From positions 3,367,693 to 3,431,692 of the forward strand of contig KV748184.1 of assembly GCA_001692895.1 (NCBI GenBank): a stretch of 64,000 nucleotides of DNA. Reading direction: 5' to 3'. Position 1 is the first letter of the stretch; every line of letters begins with the position of its first letter. The notes below the pieces were generated by a model. The model saw only the letters and a program-made list of their open reading frames with translations. It was not told the DNA's origin and ran no database searches. The position numbers were made by a program, and so were the translations under genes. This DNA comes from Cenococcum geophilum 1.58. Lineage: Eukaryota; Ascomycota; Dothideomycetes; Gloniales; Gloniaceae. Of this stretch, positions 1-10,661 are shown piece after piece.

Positions 1-943
1 AATACCCTTAGTTGCGACTACTGAGGCTGCCGAAGCCTCCGACGACGATACTACTAACTTAGTATAGGGCTTAATTGGAATAAGGTACTAAGGTACTAAC
101 GGCCTCAGCCTAACCTAAAACGTACGCTAAGCTATGTTTGGGACTATTCCTGGCGACTTTAGCAGTAATATAGTGCTAAATCGACCGTTTGGCTGTATAA
201 GTATGTCACGGGTCTCACCCGCGCACGTTCGTCCCGTGACACCTACGCACGTTCCACGACGGCCCCTATTTCTTTGACCACCGACATATTCTGTTTCTTC
301 ATCCAAATGTCTTTGTATCAACCACGCATAGTTACGTGTATCTAGAAGAAAGATATAAACTTCTTATACTTCTTTATCCTATATAGGGAGACTAGCAAGA
401 GAAAAGATACTAGAATAATGGAAAAACAACTAGCAGTAAAATAAGAATAAAGGAAAACACTATACTAGAATCTATAATGGAGGCTATTCCTTTTCTCTTA
501 AAGCCCCTAAGAATAAATATCCTAAAAAGCTATAATTAGTTTTTTTGTAGCTTAAGCTAGAGAAAGGCTACTTTAAATCCTTCTCTAAAACAATAAGGAA
601 GGATAAAAAAGGTAGATACTTTAGGGAATATAACGCTATATAAACCCCTAAACCCCTACTACTAAACTACAGCCTATATATAGAAGAGAGAAAGAAAATA
701 TAAAGGCAACTAAGCTCTTCTCTCTCTCTAAAAAAGTTATTTTATATAAGAAAAGAAAAAGAAATAGTCTTTCTATTTTTAAATAAAATAGAAATAACTA
801 CTAGAAAGTGGCTAGGATTTCTAGAAAAAGGTAACTCCTATTAAGTTCCTAGTAAATAGATAATAGAGAGTAAAAGAATAGGGACAAGTGTTAGGATTTC
901 TTATTTCTTATAGTCTTTTCTATTATTTTCTTATTACCTAATA
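1..943. other. Unassigned degraded AT-rich DNA left of G1
   Basis: No gene or element could be assigned. Bases 1-330 are GC-richer and less mutated. They hold a 9-bp inverted repeat (TGTCACGGG at 204-212, CCCGTGACA at 233-241) that could form a hairpin, and a 64-codon minus-strand frame over 127-321 that I do not recognise. From 330 to 943 the DNA is AT-rich with purine/pyrimidine runs. A plus-strand reading with many TAA/TAG stops between about 418 and 830 looks like a RIP-mutated coding remnant rich in Lys/Arg, but I cannot name its family. Confidence 0.5.
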
Positions 944-948
944 GTTAT

Positions 949-1174
949 TATTAGCGACTTAGTTAATCGAGGTGTAAGTACAGCAAGAGGAACGTGTAAG
1001 CCTATATAATTAAATTGTCTATAAATAAGGATCTAAAGCTAGAGAAAGGAAAGGAGAAGAAGAGTAGCGCTGGTTAAAATAGGATTCTTTTATACGGTCC
1101 TCTAGTTATATAACTATAAAGTTCTACCAAGTTCTGCCAACTAAGTTCTGCTGTTTTCTGCTAGTGCCGTGACA
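949..1174 (-). repeat. G1 3' LTR
   Basis: 226 bp. Read on the minus strand it starts TGTCACGGCACTAGC and ends CTAATA (probably ACA before RIP). A poly-G polypurine tract abuts its start, which defines it as the 3' LTR of an element lying to the right. It has the same sequence type as solo LTR S1 (10947-11169, opposite strand), including the shared stretch with a GCAGAACTT repeat and a CTAGAG purine tract in the middle. Confidence 0.75.
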
Positions 1175-1541
1175 TACCCCCCCCCTTTAGTAAAGCCTGC
1201 CCTTAGGCTTTATATCCATATTATACCTATAAGGCGTTCTTATCCTTATATTCTTCCAGTAGCTTATTATCTTCGCTATACTAGCACTTTATCTACTTAT
1301 CTAGGTTCTTTAAAGGTCCTAGTTTATTTAGGTAATAGCTATAGAATTTTTAAAGCTTATGGGGACTGCTAATAAAGTTCTATATAGGGCACTAAGTAGG
1401 ATTTAGGTTATAGCCTTTTTAACTAATATAGTACTTTAGCGTTTTCCTTACTAGTTTATAGACTAGTATTTCTTTAACTTCCTATTTATCGTCGCTATTA
1501 ACTTAAATTAGTAGGGGAGGTTTGTTCTTTTATTTAGGTAA

Positions 1542-1668
1542 TGTTAGGTAACCGAGCCACCTCGCTTATATATATTGTTCCGCACAGCCGTGCCTGGCGT
1601 CAAGCCAGTCACTCGCTTACCTTTTGTGGGTTTGTGTGGCTAAGTGGTGCGGAGCTTATCACCTCACA
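1542..1668 (-). repeat. S2: 127-bp solo LTR
   Basis: A GC-richer insert in the G1 chromodomain linker, bounded by TG...CA ends on either strand (minus: TGTGAGGTGATAAGC ... CCTAACA). It is flanked by a perfect 5-bp direct repeat, GGTAA, at 1537-1541 and 1669-1673. It has no coding sequence and little sign of RIP. The size and 5-bp duplication fit a solo LTR of a small LTR element (TRIM-like); no partner copy occurs in the window. Confidence 0.65.
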
Positions 1669-1812
1669 GGTAATAGGTTATTTACGGCTTTCTATAGCTT
1701 ATTTAGTAAGAAAATAAGGTAAACCTTAATTAAATTTAGGAGTTTTACTTTATATAAGTTGCCTATTTTTTAAAGGACCTTATATAGTCCTGCTACTTAA
1801 TAGTCTAGCCTA

Positions 1813-1943
1813 TCCCTTCGCACGTTGGTTTGCGTCCTACGGTATCGATAAGGGCCTGGCCAATAAGAGGCGCCCGTTGGGCGCCCGTGTGTACGATGTT
1901 CCTAGGCTTGGCGCCAAGTGTAGGACTCCAACGTGCGAAGGGA
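1813..1943. mobile_element. M1: 131-bp inverted-repeat element (MITE)
   Basis: Perfect 16-bp terminal inverted repeats TCCCTTCGCACGTTGG (1813-1828) and its complement (1928-1943), each flanked by TA. The interior holds two more self-complementary stretches (GGCGCCC/GGGCGCC around a 3-base loop, and CTTGGCGCCAAG), so the whole unit can fold. It is GC-rich and not RIP-mutated, although its host G1 is. The TA flanks suggest a Tc1/mariner-type MITE, but the host reading frame argues against a TA duplication (see findings). Confidence 0.7.
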
Positions 1944-1998
1944 TAGCTAAGCCGTTCCATCTTTTAGTTTTTTATTATAACCTAAACTATATCACCTA

Positions 1999-2315
1999 TC
2001 CTATGCGCCGTCAAGGTCCAATAGCGAATATGGCCCGTGCGCGAACACTAAAATTTTTAACAAACGTCTCTACTACAGAGTCTATAACTTCTTACCTAGA
2101 TTATATCACTCTAATGGGCCGCAAACATGCAGGAATACCTTGATTGAATTAAAGGACCGTAGAGTCAAGTATAGATCAATTTTGAACTTTATTATCACGA
2201 GTTGGTATCACGATTAATTAATTAAGTCTTTAGCTTTGTTTTGCTAAGACTACGTTAAATCTAGACGATTTGGTTAATTCGCTTCCTACTGGACCTTTCT
2301 TGACGGCGCATGGGA
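1999..2315. mobile_element. M2: 317-bp inverted-repeat element (MITE)
   Basis: Terminal inverted repeats of at least 17 bp: TCCTATGCGCCGTCAAG at 1999-2015, and read inward from 2315 TCCCATGCGCCGTCAAG, differing by one C/T. TA flanks both ends (1997-1998, 2316-2317). The homology continues imperfectly inwards (GGTCCA/GTCCAG and AGCGAAT). It is moderately AT-rich. No transposase is recognisable: an open frame running through it (to 2143) is short and matches nothing I know. It is inserted in the linker between the G1 integrase and chromodomain. Confidence 0.7.
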
Positions 2316-3104
2316 TAGTAAAGTCGGGCTTACGCCTATACTTATTTGCCTACTATTCTATTAATTTCTAGGCCTTTTTTGGATTTGTATAGGCTACTAT
2401 CTAGGCTTTTTCTAAGCGCTTAGCGTACTGCTAGGCTTCTTTATAAAATAGTTTCCTACATATAATCCGTGGTCCTTTTAGCCTATCCTAATTAAATCTT
2501 ATTTAGGGCAAATACCCTATTTTTAGTTAAATAGGTATAAATCCTATAGAGTTATAGGGTAGGGTTACCTGGGCGTAGTCTATTAGGGGTAATAGTTTAC
2601 CCTAATTATTTTAAAAGTAGTTAATAAAGGGCCAAAGTCTCTAGTCTAAGTATTAATTTATAATCTTTGTCTAACTATCTATTTAGGGGTAGTACACTAT
2701 AGAAAGTTTTAGTTTAATCCCTAGGATCTAGGTAAACTTGTTCTAAAAGGCTAATATAAACTACGGCCTATAGTCCGATATAATAGTATCTAGTAGTCTA
2801 TAAATTTAGTGAATATAGTAGATATATAGTTAGGCCGCCTCTTTAGTATTAATATTTTTGTAATAGGGAATTAAGAAAGGGCGTTTTCTAAACTAGTTAA
2901 CTAGGATTATAACTATATTATACCTGTTATAGATTATTAGTAGTTTATAAAAGTCTATAGAGATATACTACTAGGGGCGCTTTAGTATTAGAAGTGGCTT
3001 TAATAGTTCTAGGGTTTTATCTCTTAGAATTATAAACATATAGTAGTTATTACAGCTCTATATATAACGGTTAATATTTATAACTATTTTAGGCTAGTAG
3101 TAAC

Positions 3105-3363
3105 TATCGGTACCAATTTAATGGTATAAGTGAGTCGTGTCTAGGGGCACGAAATACGTATAGTATCGTATGCTCATTTAGACGGTGATGACTGTCGATT
3201 CTATTGAGGTAGGCTACGTGGTCTATATACTAACGCACCTCCCCCCTAAGCTAGTGTTTCAGGAGTGCACTAGACGCGTAAGCGAACCGAACGCGTAAAC
3301 GCGTACTTGGTGTATCAAACCGCGTAAGCACGCGGTTAGTACAGCAGGTGCTATAATTATATA
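3105..3363 (-). repeat. C1 3' LTR
   Basis: 259 bp; starts TATCGG on the plus strand and ends ATA (ACA before RIP). It includes the tract CACCTCCCCCCTAAG and CGCGTAA motifs shared with every other LTR of this copia family in the window. The TSD GTAAC lies immediately left. Confidence 0.9.
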
Positions 3364-3613
3364 CTAGCGGTACTTGGAAAATGGAACCACTTGCGTATAG
3401 CCTCCGTAATTGCCTTAATAGAACCATAAAAGACGTAAGAAAATACATAGGAAATCCCTCCCGAGGTGCCTTTTGGGTTACCTTCCGAACGGTGCTCCAA
3501 GCTAGCCGTAAGTCCTACTTATGGTCCGTAAAATAAACTATACGCCCTTTAACGGGCNGTAAATNCACNNTACGGCCTTCCNAACGGGCCGTAACTAAAC
3601 CNTAAATGCTCCG

Positions 3614-6600
3614 TTAGTCTCGCTCTACCCATTCTATAACCTTTAGGTTAAGCTTATTTATATTAATTAGGGTTTTAAGAGCTTAACACGGCTTTGCCTT
3701 CATTATAGCGTTTGCTAGGTTATCTCCGCTGCTAATCCATTTAACCTCCGTAATCTCGCGTCGTTCGTAGGCCTAATATAGGCACATTAGGTCAACTATG
3801 AGCCTCTTCTCTTATGTTATACCTAGTTTAACTAGGCAGTTATAGAGGGACTTTAAATTAGTGCATAAAACTAGGGGTAGCTGCTCCAATTATAGGATCT
3901 TCTAGATCGTTAATTTGATTACGGCTGCTATATTAAAGCCATGGGCTAGTATATATAGTTTAGAAGCTAGTACACTGCGGGTTACTTGCTTGCATTTAAT
4001 TAAAGACTAATACAGTATATTTGCGTCTTAATTACGGTCCGTAAGTATAATTATGAAGCCAATTTGCGATAATAGGTCCCTATTATTAGCGAAGGAGGCG
4101 TCCATAAATACCATTACGCTAATAGAATTTAGGTCTAGCGGTATAAAAGTAAGTCCTCTTATCGCGTTATTAATCTGCCATTAAATGCGCTTATTAAGCT
4201 GCTTAATATTTTCTTCTTGCAGATCTACTGCCTAGGCCGTAAAGGATAAGTTATAGGCAGATTTAGGTTGACAGACTATAGCAATATAGGCACCTCTTAC
4301 ACGCTATGCAGCGTATTAGTCCTTTATATTTACGGTTTTACGGGTTTCTCCGCGGGAACTAGTAAGGTCTATAGGCTTTACCGTAATAGGCTTTAGGTTT
4401 TAAGCTTAGCGTTCCTAAGTTAGCTAAATTAAGTTGCCCTTTTGTGTAATTAAGCCTCTGTTAAACTTAATTAGAGTCTACTTAGTTAACTACTCCTATG
4501 GCTTTACTAGGAACTTAGCCTCTTATAGTTCGGTCTCTTCTATATCCATAAAAGTTTAGTCCGCTAAAAAAAGGGTATCGTCTATTTAGAGTCTAACGAT
4601 GCTAAGGCCGTTTAATAGGGTATATAGAAGGCAAGGGTTATAGGTCGACTACTCCATCTTAAGTTTACTAACGTAGTGCTAGTAGTATATCTTAAATTAG
4701 TAGTTTCTAACTTCTGGTACTCCGTAAAGTAGTTTTATAACCTATAAAATTATTCCTAGTTATAGATTAAGCTTAAGTAGTAGCCGTATAAAGATATCCC
4801 TACTTAGGTAGGTATTAGACTGTATATAGGCTTGTAAGATATCCCGTAAGTAGAGAGCTACGGGTTTGGTTTTCTGTAGACCTAGTATAAGCGTAAGTAT
4901 AATCCGTTAACTAACCCGTTAAATTGTAGGCGATTATATAAGGATAAGGTCCTTTCCCTAGTTATTATAAGCTTGTATAATAAGCCTTAACTTTTTAAAG
5001 GCTTTATTAGTACTAGGGTGCTTAATTTTGTTAATAAAGCGCGAGTTAAATATACGGACGCCTTGTGGAACGTCTCTCTCTATTATAACCGTAAAGACGC
5101 CCTTCTTAAGTAGTCCGTTAATCTCTTTGCGTCGTAAGTCCGTAAAGGGGGTTTCCTATACTAGAACTGATATATCCGCAGGCGGATATTGTTTTACAGA
5201 TGTACCTGCGGAGGTGTCTGCGGAGGTTAGGTAATTCTCCGTTATAGGGTTTTTAGTTATGGGGTACTTTTGGGGGCGCCCTCGGCCACGCTTTATAGTA
5301 GGTTTTGCAGGCTTAGTAGGTTTCTAGGGGACTTCTTTGGTAGGTAAGGGTGCTTCTAGTTTATCTGGTTCGGCGGGTGCTTCTAGTTTATCTAATTTGG
5401 TAGGTGCTTCTAGTTTATCTAGCTTAGCGGGTGCTTCTAGTTCGTCTGGCTTAACGTTATAGGTGCTTTTGGGCCGAAAATAGGGTTTTATAGACGTGCT
5501 TCTAAAGCTTATTGGTCCGCTAGGGAGCTGTATATAGCAGGTCTCGTCTTCTACGGCCAGTAGACGGTAAGGTCTAGTCTAATTGCCGCTTTCTCGCCAC
5601 ATAAGGACTTTAGAGTTAAGCGGGAGGTTATATACTAGGGTTGTATTAGGTCCGTTGCGGTAGTATAGGGCGTTATTAACAGCTTGTTTGGCCCGTAGTT
5701 TGACTATCTTAGCCATTGCCTTTTGTATTGTAGCTACTCGTTCCGTAATAGATGGGGTAGGGGGGTCTAGGTTACTTATCCTTAGGTAGGCTCCGTAGAC
5801 TAAGAGGGTAGGTACTAGTCCGTTAGGGCTAGCGGTGTTATTAACGGCTTTTACGGCTATCTATAAAGCCAGTTCCTTTTAGATATTTTTATACTTGTCC
5901 GTAATAATCTAGTAAGCTCTCTATAAAGCTAGGTAAGCTCACTTAATAAGCTTAACGGATTAGTATGCCTTAACTAGAACGGCTTTTATTAATATAGCCA
6001 TGGCCATAGTATACTGCTGGAATTTCTTGCTAATAAAGTTCCTACTAGCGTCGTAGGTAATATACTTAGGAGGCCTAAGGTATATATTAATCTAGTAGGT
6101 CCGTAAAATGTCCTAAGTATATTTTGTGGATATATTTTGCAATTAACGGGCGGCTTAATAGTGGGTTGCCTTGTTAATTATATATAATACTAGACTGCCG
6201 TTAATATATATAATATCTACGTATACTAAGTGGTTGAAATTAAGGTCCTTATAAAGGGTGAACTTAAATCTACCTAGGGAACGTCCGTATTTCTGGCAGA
6301 AAGAGTAGTATTTAGTTAGGTGGTCGATTGCCTTCCTATTAACGTTGTCGTGTCTAGAACGTTCAAGGACTCTATATAGCTTTTTAGCTAACAGGTGGCC
6401 GAAGCGGCGGTGTAGGCGGTGGATCTCCGTACTAGTGAGGTAGTATGGGTTATAGTTAAAAGATTCCTAAATATAGGTCTGTAAAGTCTCTCCCTATATA
6501 AGGAACGGGTGTCTAAAACGTTATATAATTGGTAGGGTAATATATTTGCTTCCTGGGGCAGTTATAGGGCCAATTACGGTGTCCGTAACGTTGTTATAGT

Positions 6601-8677
6601 AGACCTATAACCTATCTATATCTGCAAGGCAGAGTAGAAAAGGGGTGTCCGCTTTTACCACGTGGAAGTTAACTAGGCTAATTGGGGTCTCAACTGTAAC
6701 TGATCCAATTAATATAGTTGAGCTGATGCCAAATTAGACGTTTACGGCCCCAGATTGTATAGTATTAATATCCGTATTATTATTTACGGTGGTCTTATAT
6801 GTAAGGTATTATCTATAACCTATAGTAGACTTCTTAGAGGCACCTGTATTGATTATAACGCCATAGAATTCTTTAGGGGTATAGTGTTTTGTAGTGATAT
6901 ATATAAATAGGTCCTATTTACGGTCCGTAACGTCCGTAACGGGTCTAATAGGTATACTTACGGGCCAGTTTTTAGGTGCAATTGAGTGTATAAAGGAACG
7001 GTTGGTTAATATGGTCATAGTATTAAAGGCTTAACTATCCATAAAAGGTCTGAAAGTAGTTAGGAACGTCTTTAAGGTCTCCTATTCCTAAGTGTTTAAG
7101 TTAAAATTAATTATAAGGGCTTCCATTGACTCGTTAAGAGACTCTTCTACTTTCTCTCCTTTGTATTCTAAGATAAACTAGTTAATCCGTTTATTAAATT
7201 TCTTCTTAGACCTATTACGTTCTTCTTAGGTATGCCTTATAGACTAATATCCTTCCTTGCCGCACACAAAGCACTTCTAATTAGTTTGTCTGTGGGGGTA
7301 TACTTTTGTATAGGAGTTGCTATAAAGGTTGCGGGTAGAACCTGGTTGATGCGGGTGCTGCTAGCGGTAGCGGCGGTCCGTAAAGTAGGCATCTAAGTTA
7401 GTTTGCGGATTTTATAGGTCCGTAATAAAGGCTTAAGTACTACCTAGCGGGTTTAAGGCTTTATACGTTATAATAGAGGACCATAAATTGTTAATAAGGC
7501 CAGCTATGGTGTCTGCGGGCTTATAATAGGCGTATTTATAGGGTTCTATTTCCTAGCAGGCCGTAATTAGTTTATTATGCAAGAAGTCGTCCATTTAAAG
7601 CTTAATATTAAGACCGTACTATAGGTGGCGGAGGTCTTTAATAAGGATTTGTAGGCACTCTATGGTTAATTTTTCGGTATTCTTATCCATTACGGTCCGT
7701 AACTTAGTCGCATTCTATTAGGTAAGGATATTACGCCTATATTCCGGCCCTTTAAAGTAGTTATATATAGCTTTATATAGCTTATTAAAGGAAATACCAA
7801 GGGGGTTACTCTTAAGGTTAGTGTAGTAGTGGTCAAGTGCTAGGCCGCGCAGCATAGTAGAGTAGGCTTGGCTAAACTCCTATTTAGGAATATCGGCCTT
7901 CTAACAGAGGTCCGTAAAGATAGTCAGTTTAAAGTTAAAGTTATTATTTTTACTGCTGTACTTAGATTTGTTGGTATAGAGCTTAGCTAGGTTAGCTAGC
8001 TCCTTACCATAGGTCTTTACTTAGGTAGTTTATGGGTCTATAGCTTATAGATTTATAGGTTGTGGATATATGGGTTATAGATCTATAGTTTAAATAATAG
8101 AAGGGGTTTAGTCCGTATTTTAGTTCGCGGGGGTATTATAGTCCGTAATTTAGGTTATAGGGGTATTATAGTCCGTAACATAAGTACTAGGTATACTTTA
8201 GCTAGTAAAATTAATTCTAAAACTACTTAGGTTTATAGGACAAATTTAGTTAAGAGGGTTAGGTATAAGGCTAGTAATTATATTAAGTTTAGAAGAAGCA
8301 AAGAGTTCCTTAATAGTGTTATACTCGTCTAAGATTTCTTCCTTAGTCTATTCCGTTTGGTCCTTTTTATATATTATATTATATAAGGACCGTGCAACAG
8401 TAACCCATTTGTTCCTTTTAACCTATACGCCTTAGTTATATAAAAGGGTCCGTAGGTTACGGATAGTAGTGGGGTTGCATTCCTTAAAGATGGCTTTTAT
8501 AAAGTCCGTAAAGTCTTCCTAGTATTGCTTCTATAGGTCAACGTTTATAAGCTTAAAGTATTCGTACTTAAGGATTTTAAATTTAATATAGTTGTTAATA
8601 TTATTTATAGACGTAACGTTGACTCCTTGTCTCCACTTCTTTTAACCTTTATTAACCTGCTTGCTAATATCTACCAT
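3614..8677 (-). pseudogene. gag-pol: C1 Gag-Pol polyprotein, RIP-inactivated
   Basis: A single minus-strand frame runs from an ATG at 8677 to a TAA at 3614-3616. That is 1,688 codons with no net frameshift; only in-frame TAA/TAG stops break it. Order: Gag N-terminus starting MVDISKQVNK; a zinc knuckle near 7260-7300 (CFVCGKEGY, with H and T after; its third ligand is altered); the integrase zinc motif near 6300-6420 (IHRLHRRFGHL ... YYSFC, one Cys now Tyr); integrase core Asp residues in YVDIIYING (about 6230) and ITYDASRNF (about 6050), with the expected catalytic Glu apparently Lys; RT motif QIDDTLFLAD near 4570; and a C-terminal RNase H ending IEWVERD. The protein would copy RNA and integrate the cDNA, but it is dead here. 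Confidence 0.88.
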
Positions 8678-8726
8678 ACTATATAGTATAGTATAATGCG
8701 TAGCGGGTAGAAGAGGTCTTGTAAGG

Positions 8727-8900
8727 GTCCGTAAAATCGGTTAACGGGCCCGTAACAGTTCGTAGAAGGGTAAGGGGGTCTCCATAGGGTCTTAATAGGT
8801 CCGTAGTGGTTTGCAGGAGGGTAAGAGGTCTCCGTAATGGTCCGTAAAAGTGATTAACGGGTCCGTAACAGTTCGTAAAAGGGTAAGAGGTCTCCATAAG
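8727..8900. repeat. C1 leader tandem repeat (~113-bp period)
   Basis: In the untranslated leader between the 5' LTR and the gag ATG, a unit starting GTCCGTAAAA at 8727 recurs at 8840 (offset 113), with the same order of GTTAACGGG, CCGTAACAGTTCGTA and AAGGGTAAG. C2 has the same pair at 31410 and 31523 with the same 113-bp offset, so the repeat is ancestral to both copies. Confidence 0.75.
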
Positions 8901-9206
8901 GGGTCAGAGAGGAGGCCGGGGTATTTTAGTAGGGTGTGGTAGTCGCGTTCTTAGTATAATCGTGTTCTTAATATGGTCGCGTTAACTACTAGTACAGTAG
9001 TCAATATCTCTAATTAAGGTGGAGCGTAAACGTCTTCTAAAACCAGGGTAGATTTAAGGTAATTCTAGGTAAGGTGGAGCGTCAGACGTCTTCCAAATCT
9101 AGAGTACTTTAATTCTCTTTAACTGAAATAGGGGCTTACAAGGTAGAGCGTTGGACGTCTTCTAAGCAAGTGCGTATCTCCTAATCTGTGCGCGCTTACT
9201 GATCAG

Positions 9207-9465
9207 TATCAGTACTAATTTAATGGTATAAGTAAGTTGTGTCTAGGGGCACGAAATACGTATAGTATCGTATGCTTATTTAGACGGTAATGACTGTCGA
9301 TTCTATTAAGGTGGGCTACGTGGTCTATATACTAACGCACCTCCCCCCTAAGCTAGTGTTTTAGGAGTGTATTAGACGCGTAAGCGAACCGAACGCGTAA
9401 ACGCGTACTTGGTATATTGAACCGCGTAAGCACGCGGTTAGTATAGCAGGTGCTATAATTATACA
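9207..9465 (-). repeat. C1 5' LTR
   Basis: 259 bp, the same length as its partner. Its outer end ATACA is followed by the TSD GTAAC (9466-9470). Differences from the 3' LTR are transitions, for example GAGTCGTG versus AAGTTGTG. Confidence 0.9.
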
Positions 9466-9470
9466 GTAAC

Positions 9471-9765
9471 GGTTACTAATAATTTTATAGGTCTTATTTT
9501 TCTTAGGGTAGGCCGTAAAGACCTAGGTATATACTTTAGCAATAAGCTAGATTTATAAGTTCTATTTTTTTTATTACTACTAGTCGTTCCTAGTACTTAA
9601 GTAATCTATTTTTAAGGGACTAGGGGCTAATAACGTCCTTTACCTTTTCGTGGTATTCCTATAGAGAAAGGCCCATTCGGTTTACTTATAGTAGTTTATT
9701 AATAGGGTTAATAGGACATATTTTAGCGCTTAAAGATTTAGTACTTAGTTCTTCCTATATCTAAG
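9471..9765 (-). pseudogene. pol: G1 pol: N-terminal integrase part (broken)
   Basis: This is the continuation of the G1 integrase on the other side of C1. On the minus strand it reads LQEY-EKVKD ... LLKYQERLVV, then AKVYTQVFTAYP-KNKTYKII, ending SNRYY at 9471. The match is to the pre-integrase zinc domain of fungal gypsy elements (canonical HTQVSTAHPGR-KT). Joined to 3104, the text becomes RYYQPKIVININRYI, so C1 split it cleanly. The recognisable coding ends abruptly near 9765. Confidence 0.65.
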
Positions 9766-10556
9766 GGTTAAGGTACACCAGACGAATAGACTCGCACCTT
9801 CTCGTAGTGTCCGGTGTCTAGTATCTTTACCTGTCGGAGTGGTGAACCGACTTGTATTAAGAAGCTAAGACGAGTTCGAGTAGACGACGACACGAGCGGC
9901 CACGCACAATAGGGAGAGAGAGAGGAAGGCAGTCTCTTATCCACCAATTAAATCAAATCTAACGCGTATATAGGGTCTATACGAACACAACTTAACCTCA
10001 ATCCGAATACCTCAAACCTTAACGCTTAAGATTACAGCCGTTAACGACTTAGAGGAACGGCCGTTGCACTATAACTACTAGCTTACAATAAAGAAAAACC
10101 ACGTTTTAGTGTTAAACACTATAGTTTTAGCGGCGCTAAGCTACTTACCCACAGCCCCTACCTTTATTAGATTTGCTATCCTTTTAATATAAATATACGC
10201 TATGGTACGCAAGAGGTAGAGGCCTTAACATTACTACTTAGGGGATATTTAATTGGGGTGGAGTTAGTATATAGTACGTGTGGCTTTAGATACACTATAC
10301 GGCAGAAGTCCCCTTAGGGGGGTGGAATATAATAGAGAGAGTAATGGTTTCCTTTATTTGGTTAAGTTATTATTTATAGACAAGCTCTCTATATAATTCT
10401 ACTATAATAAAAGACCTAGCATAGCGCTTAATGGCAGCTAAAACGGTATATAATTTTTTTAAAAAAAAAGGGTTAAGGTACTCTAGCTATAGTAAGTCTG
10501 TTTAATAGGTCATTTTAAGATATAGGGGTGTCTCTAGTTTTGAGCAGTTCTTATAG
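9766..10556. other. Unrecognised sequence inside G1 with a GC-rich island
   Basis: RT and gag of G1 should lie here, but neither strand gives them. Bases about 9766-9960 are GC-rich and not RIP-mutated (a CGAGTAGACGACGACACGAG-like stretch and a GAGAGAGAG run). The boundary with the integrase remnant is abrupt. 10000-10320 is intermediate in composition; a G-run follows at about 10310. Bases 10320-10556 are AT-rich with T and A homopolymers. This is probably a replacement or insertion in G1 of unknown type. Confidence 0.45.
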
Positions 10557-10661
10557 CCGTTTAAAGTAGTGTTCTTTTATATAGCCCTTTAGTTACATAA
10601 TTATAAATTTCTATTAAGTTCTGCTAACTAAGTTCTGCTATTTTCTACTAATGCCATAATA
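10557..10661 (-). repeat. G1 5' LTR, first ~105 bp
   Basis: Read on minus from 10661 it begins TATTATGGCATTAGTAG (RIP form of TGTCACGGCACTAGCAG) and tracks the 3' LTR for about 105 bp, including the duplicated GCAGAACTTAGT motif. Homology then stops. The 5 bp outside it, GTTAT, equals the duplication at the other end of G1. Confidence 0.6.

Larger units (their letters stand above)
1300..3104 (-). pseudogene. pol: G1 pol: integrase core and chromodomain (broken)
   Basis: On the minus strand from 3104 downwards, the frame reads as a Ty3/gypsy integrase core: a motif like PRPxFI, then YYPQIDSQTK (canonical YHPQTDGQTE), then LPLIDYAQ. It continues into the linker DFT-GDIV-V and KMERLS, typical of fungal chromoviruses. 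A chromodomain-like segment (EVKEILVYKLVRKTLKYYIS, ending SPHKL) follows at about 1310-1530. Many CAA/CAG/TGG codons have become stops. The reading is interrupted by M2 (1999-2315), M1 (1813-1943) and solo LTR S2 (1542-1668), and resumes after each. Integrase inserts the cDNA. The chromodomain is known in this clade for targeting heterochromatin. The gene is dead. Confidence 0.7.
3105..9465 (-). mobile_element. C1: full-length Ty1/copia element
   Basis: 6,361-bp minus-strand element with two 259-bp LTRs (5' 9207-9465, 3' 3105-3363), flanked by the target duplication GTAAC (3100-3104 and 9466-9470). Internal order on the minus strand: a leader with ~113-bp tandem repeats, then one Gag-Pol frame, then a short 3' region. 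The LTRs differ almost only by C/T or G/A changes, as expected if RIP acted after insertion. It is the same family as C2 (24127-32143). It sits in the integrase gene of G1. Confidence 0.92.
949..10661 (-). mobile_element. G1: Ty3/gypsy chromovirus remnant, host of C1
   Basis: Minus-strand LTR retrotransposon. The same 5 bp, GTTAT, flanks it at 944-948 and 10662-10666, which is the direct evidence for its ends. The 3' LTR (949-1174) is followed by a polypurine tract (read on minus as AAAGGGGGGGGG, plus strand about 1175-1187). The 5' LTR is recognisable only over its first ~105 bp (10557-10661). The remaining internal sequence encodes integrase and a chromodomain. Gag, protease, RT and RNase H are missing, and 9766-10556 is unrecognised. 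Nested inside are C1 (3105-9465), solo LTR S2, and small elements M1 and M2. Removing C1 and one GTAAC restores the integrase reading, so C1 landed in G1. Confidence 0.75.

Noticed and set aside
127..321. 64-codon minus ORF as a host gene
   Set aside because: No motif, no neighbours, in a region of unknown repeats; too short to support.
949..1174. hAT terminal inverted repeat paired with 10947-11169
   Set aside because: The starts resemble a hAT TIR, but each has 5-bp flanks (GTTAT; AT AAC) and one has a polypurine tract, so both are LTRs.
1877..2143. 88-codon plus-strand ORF as a gene
   Set aside because: It spans M1, a piece of G1 pol and half of M2, so it is a composite of unrelated sequences.
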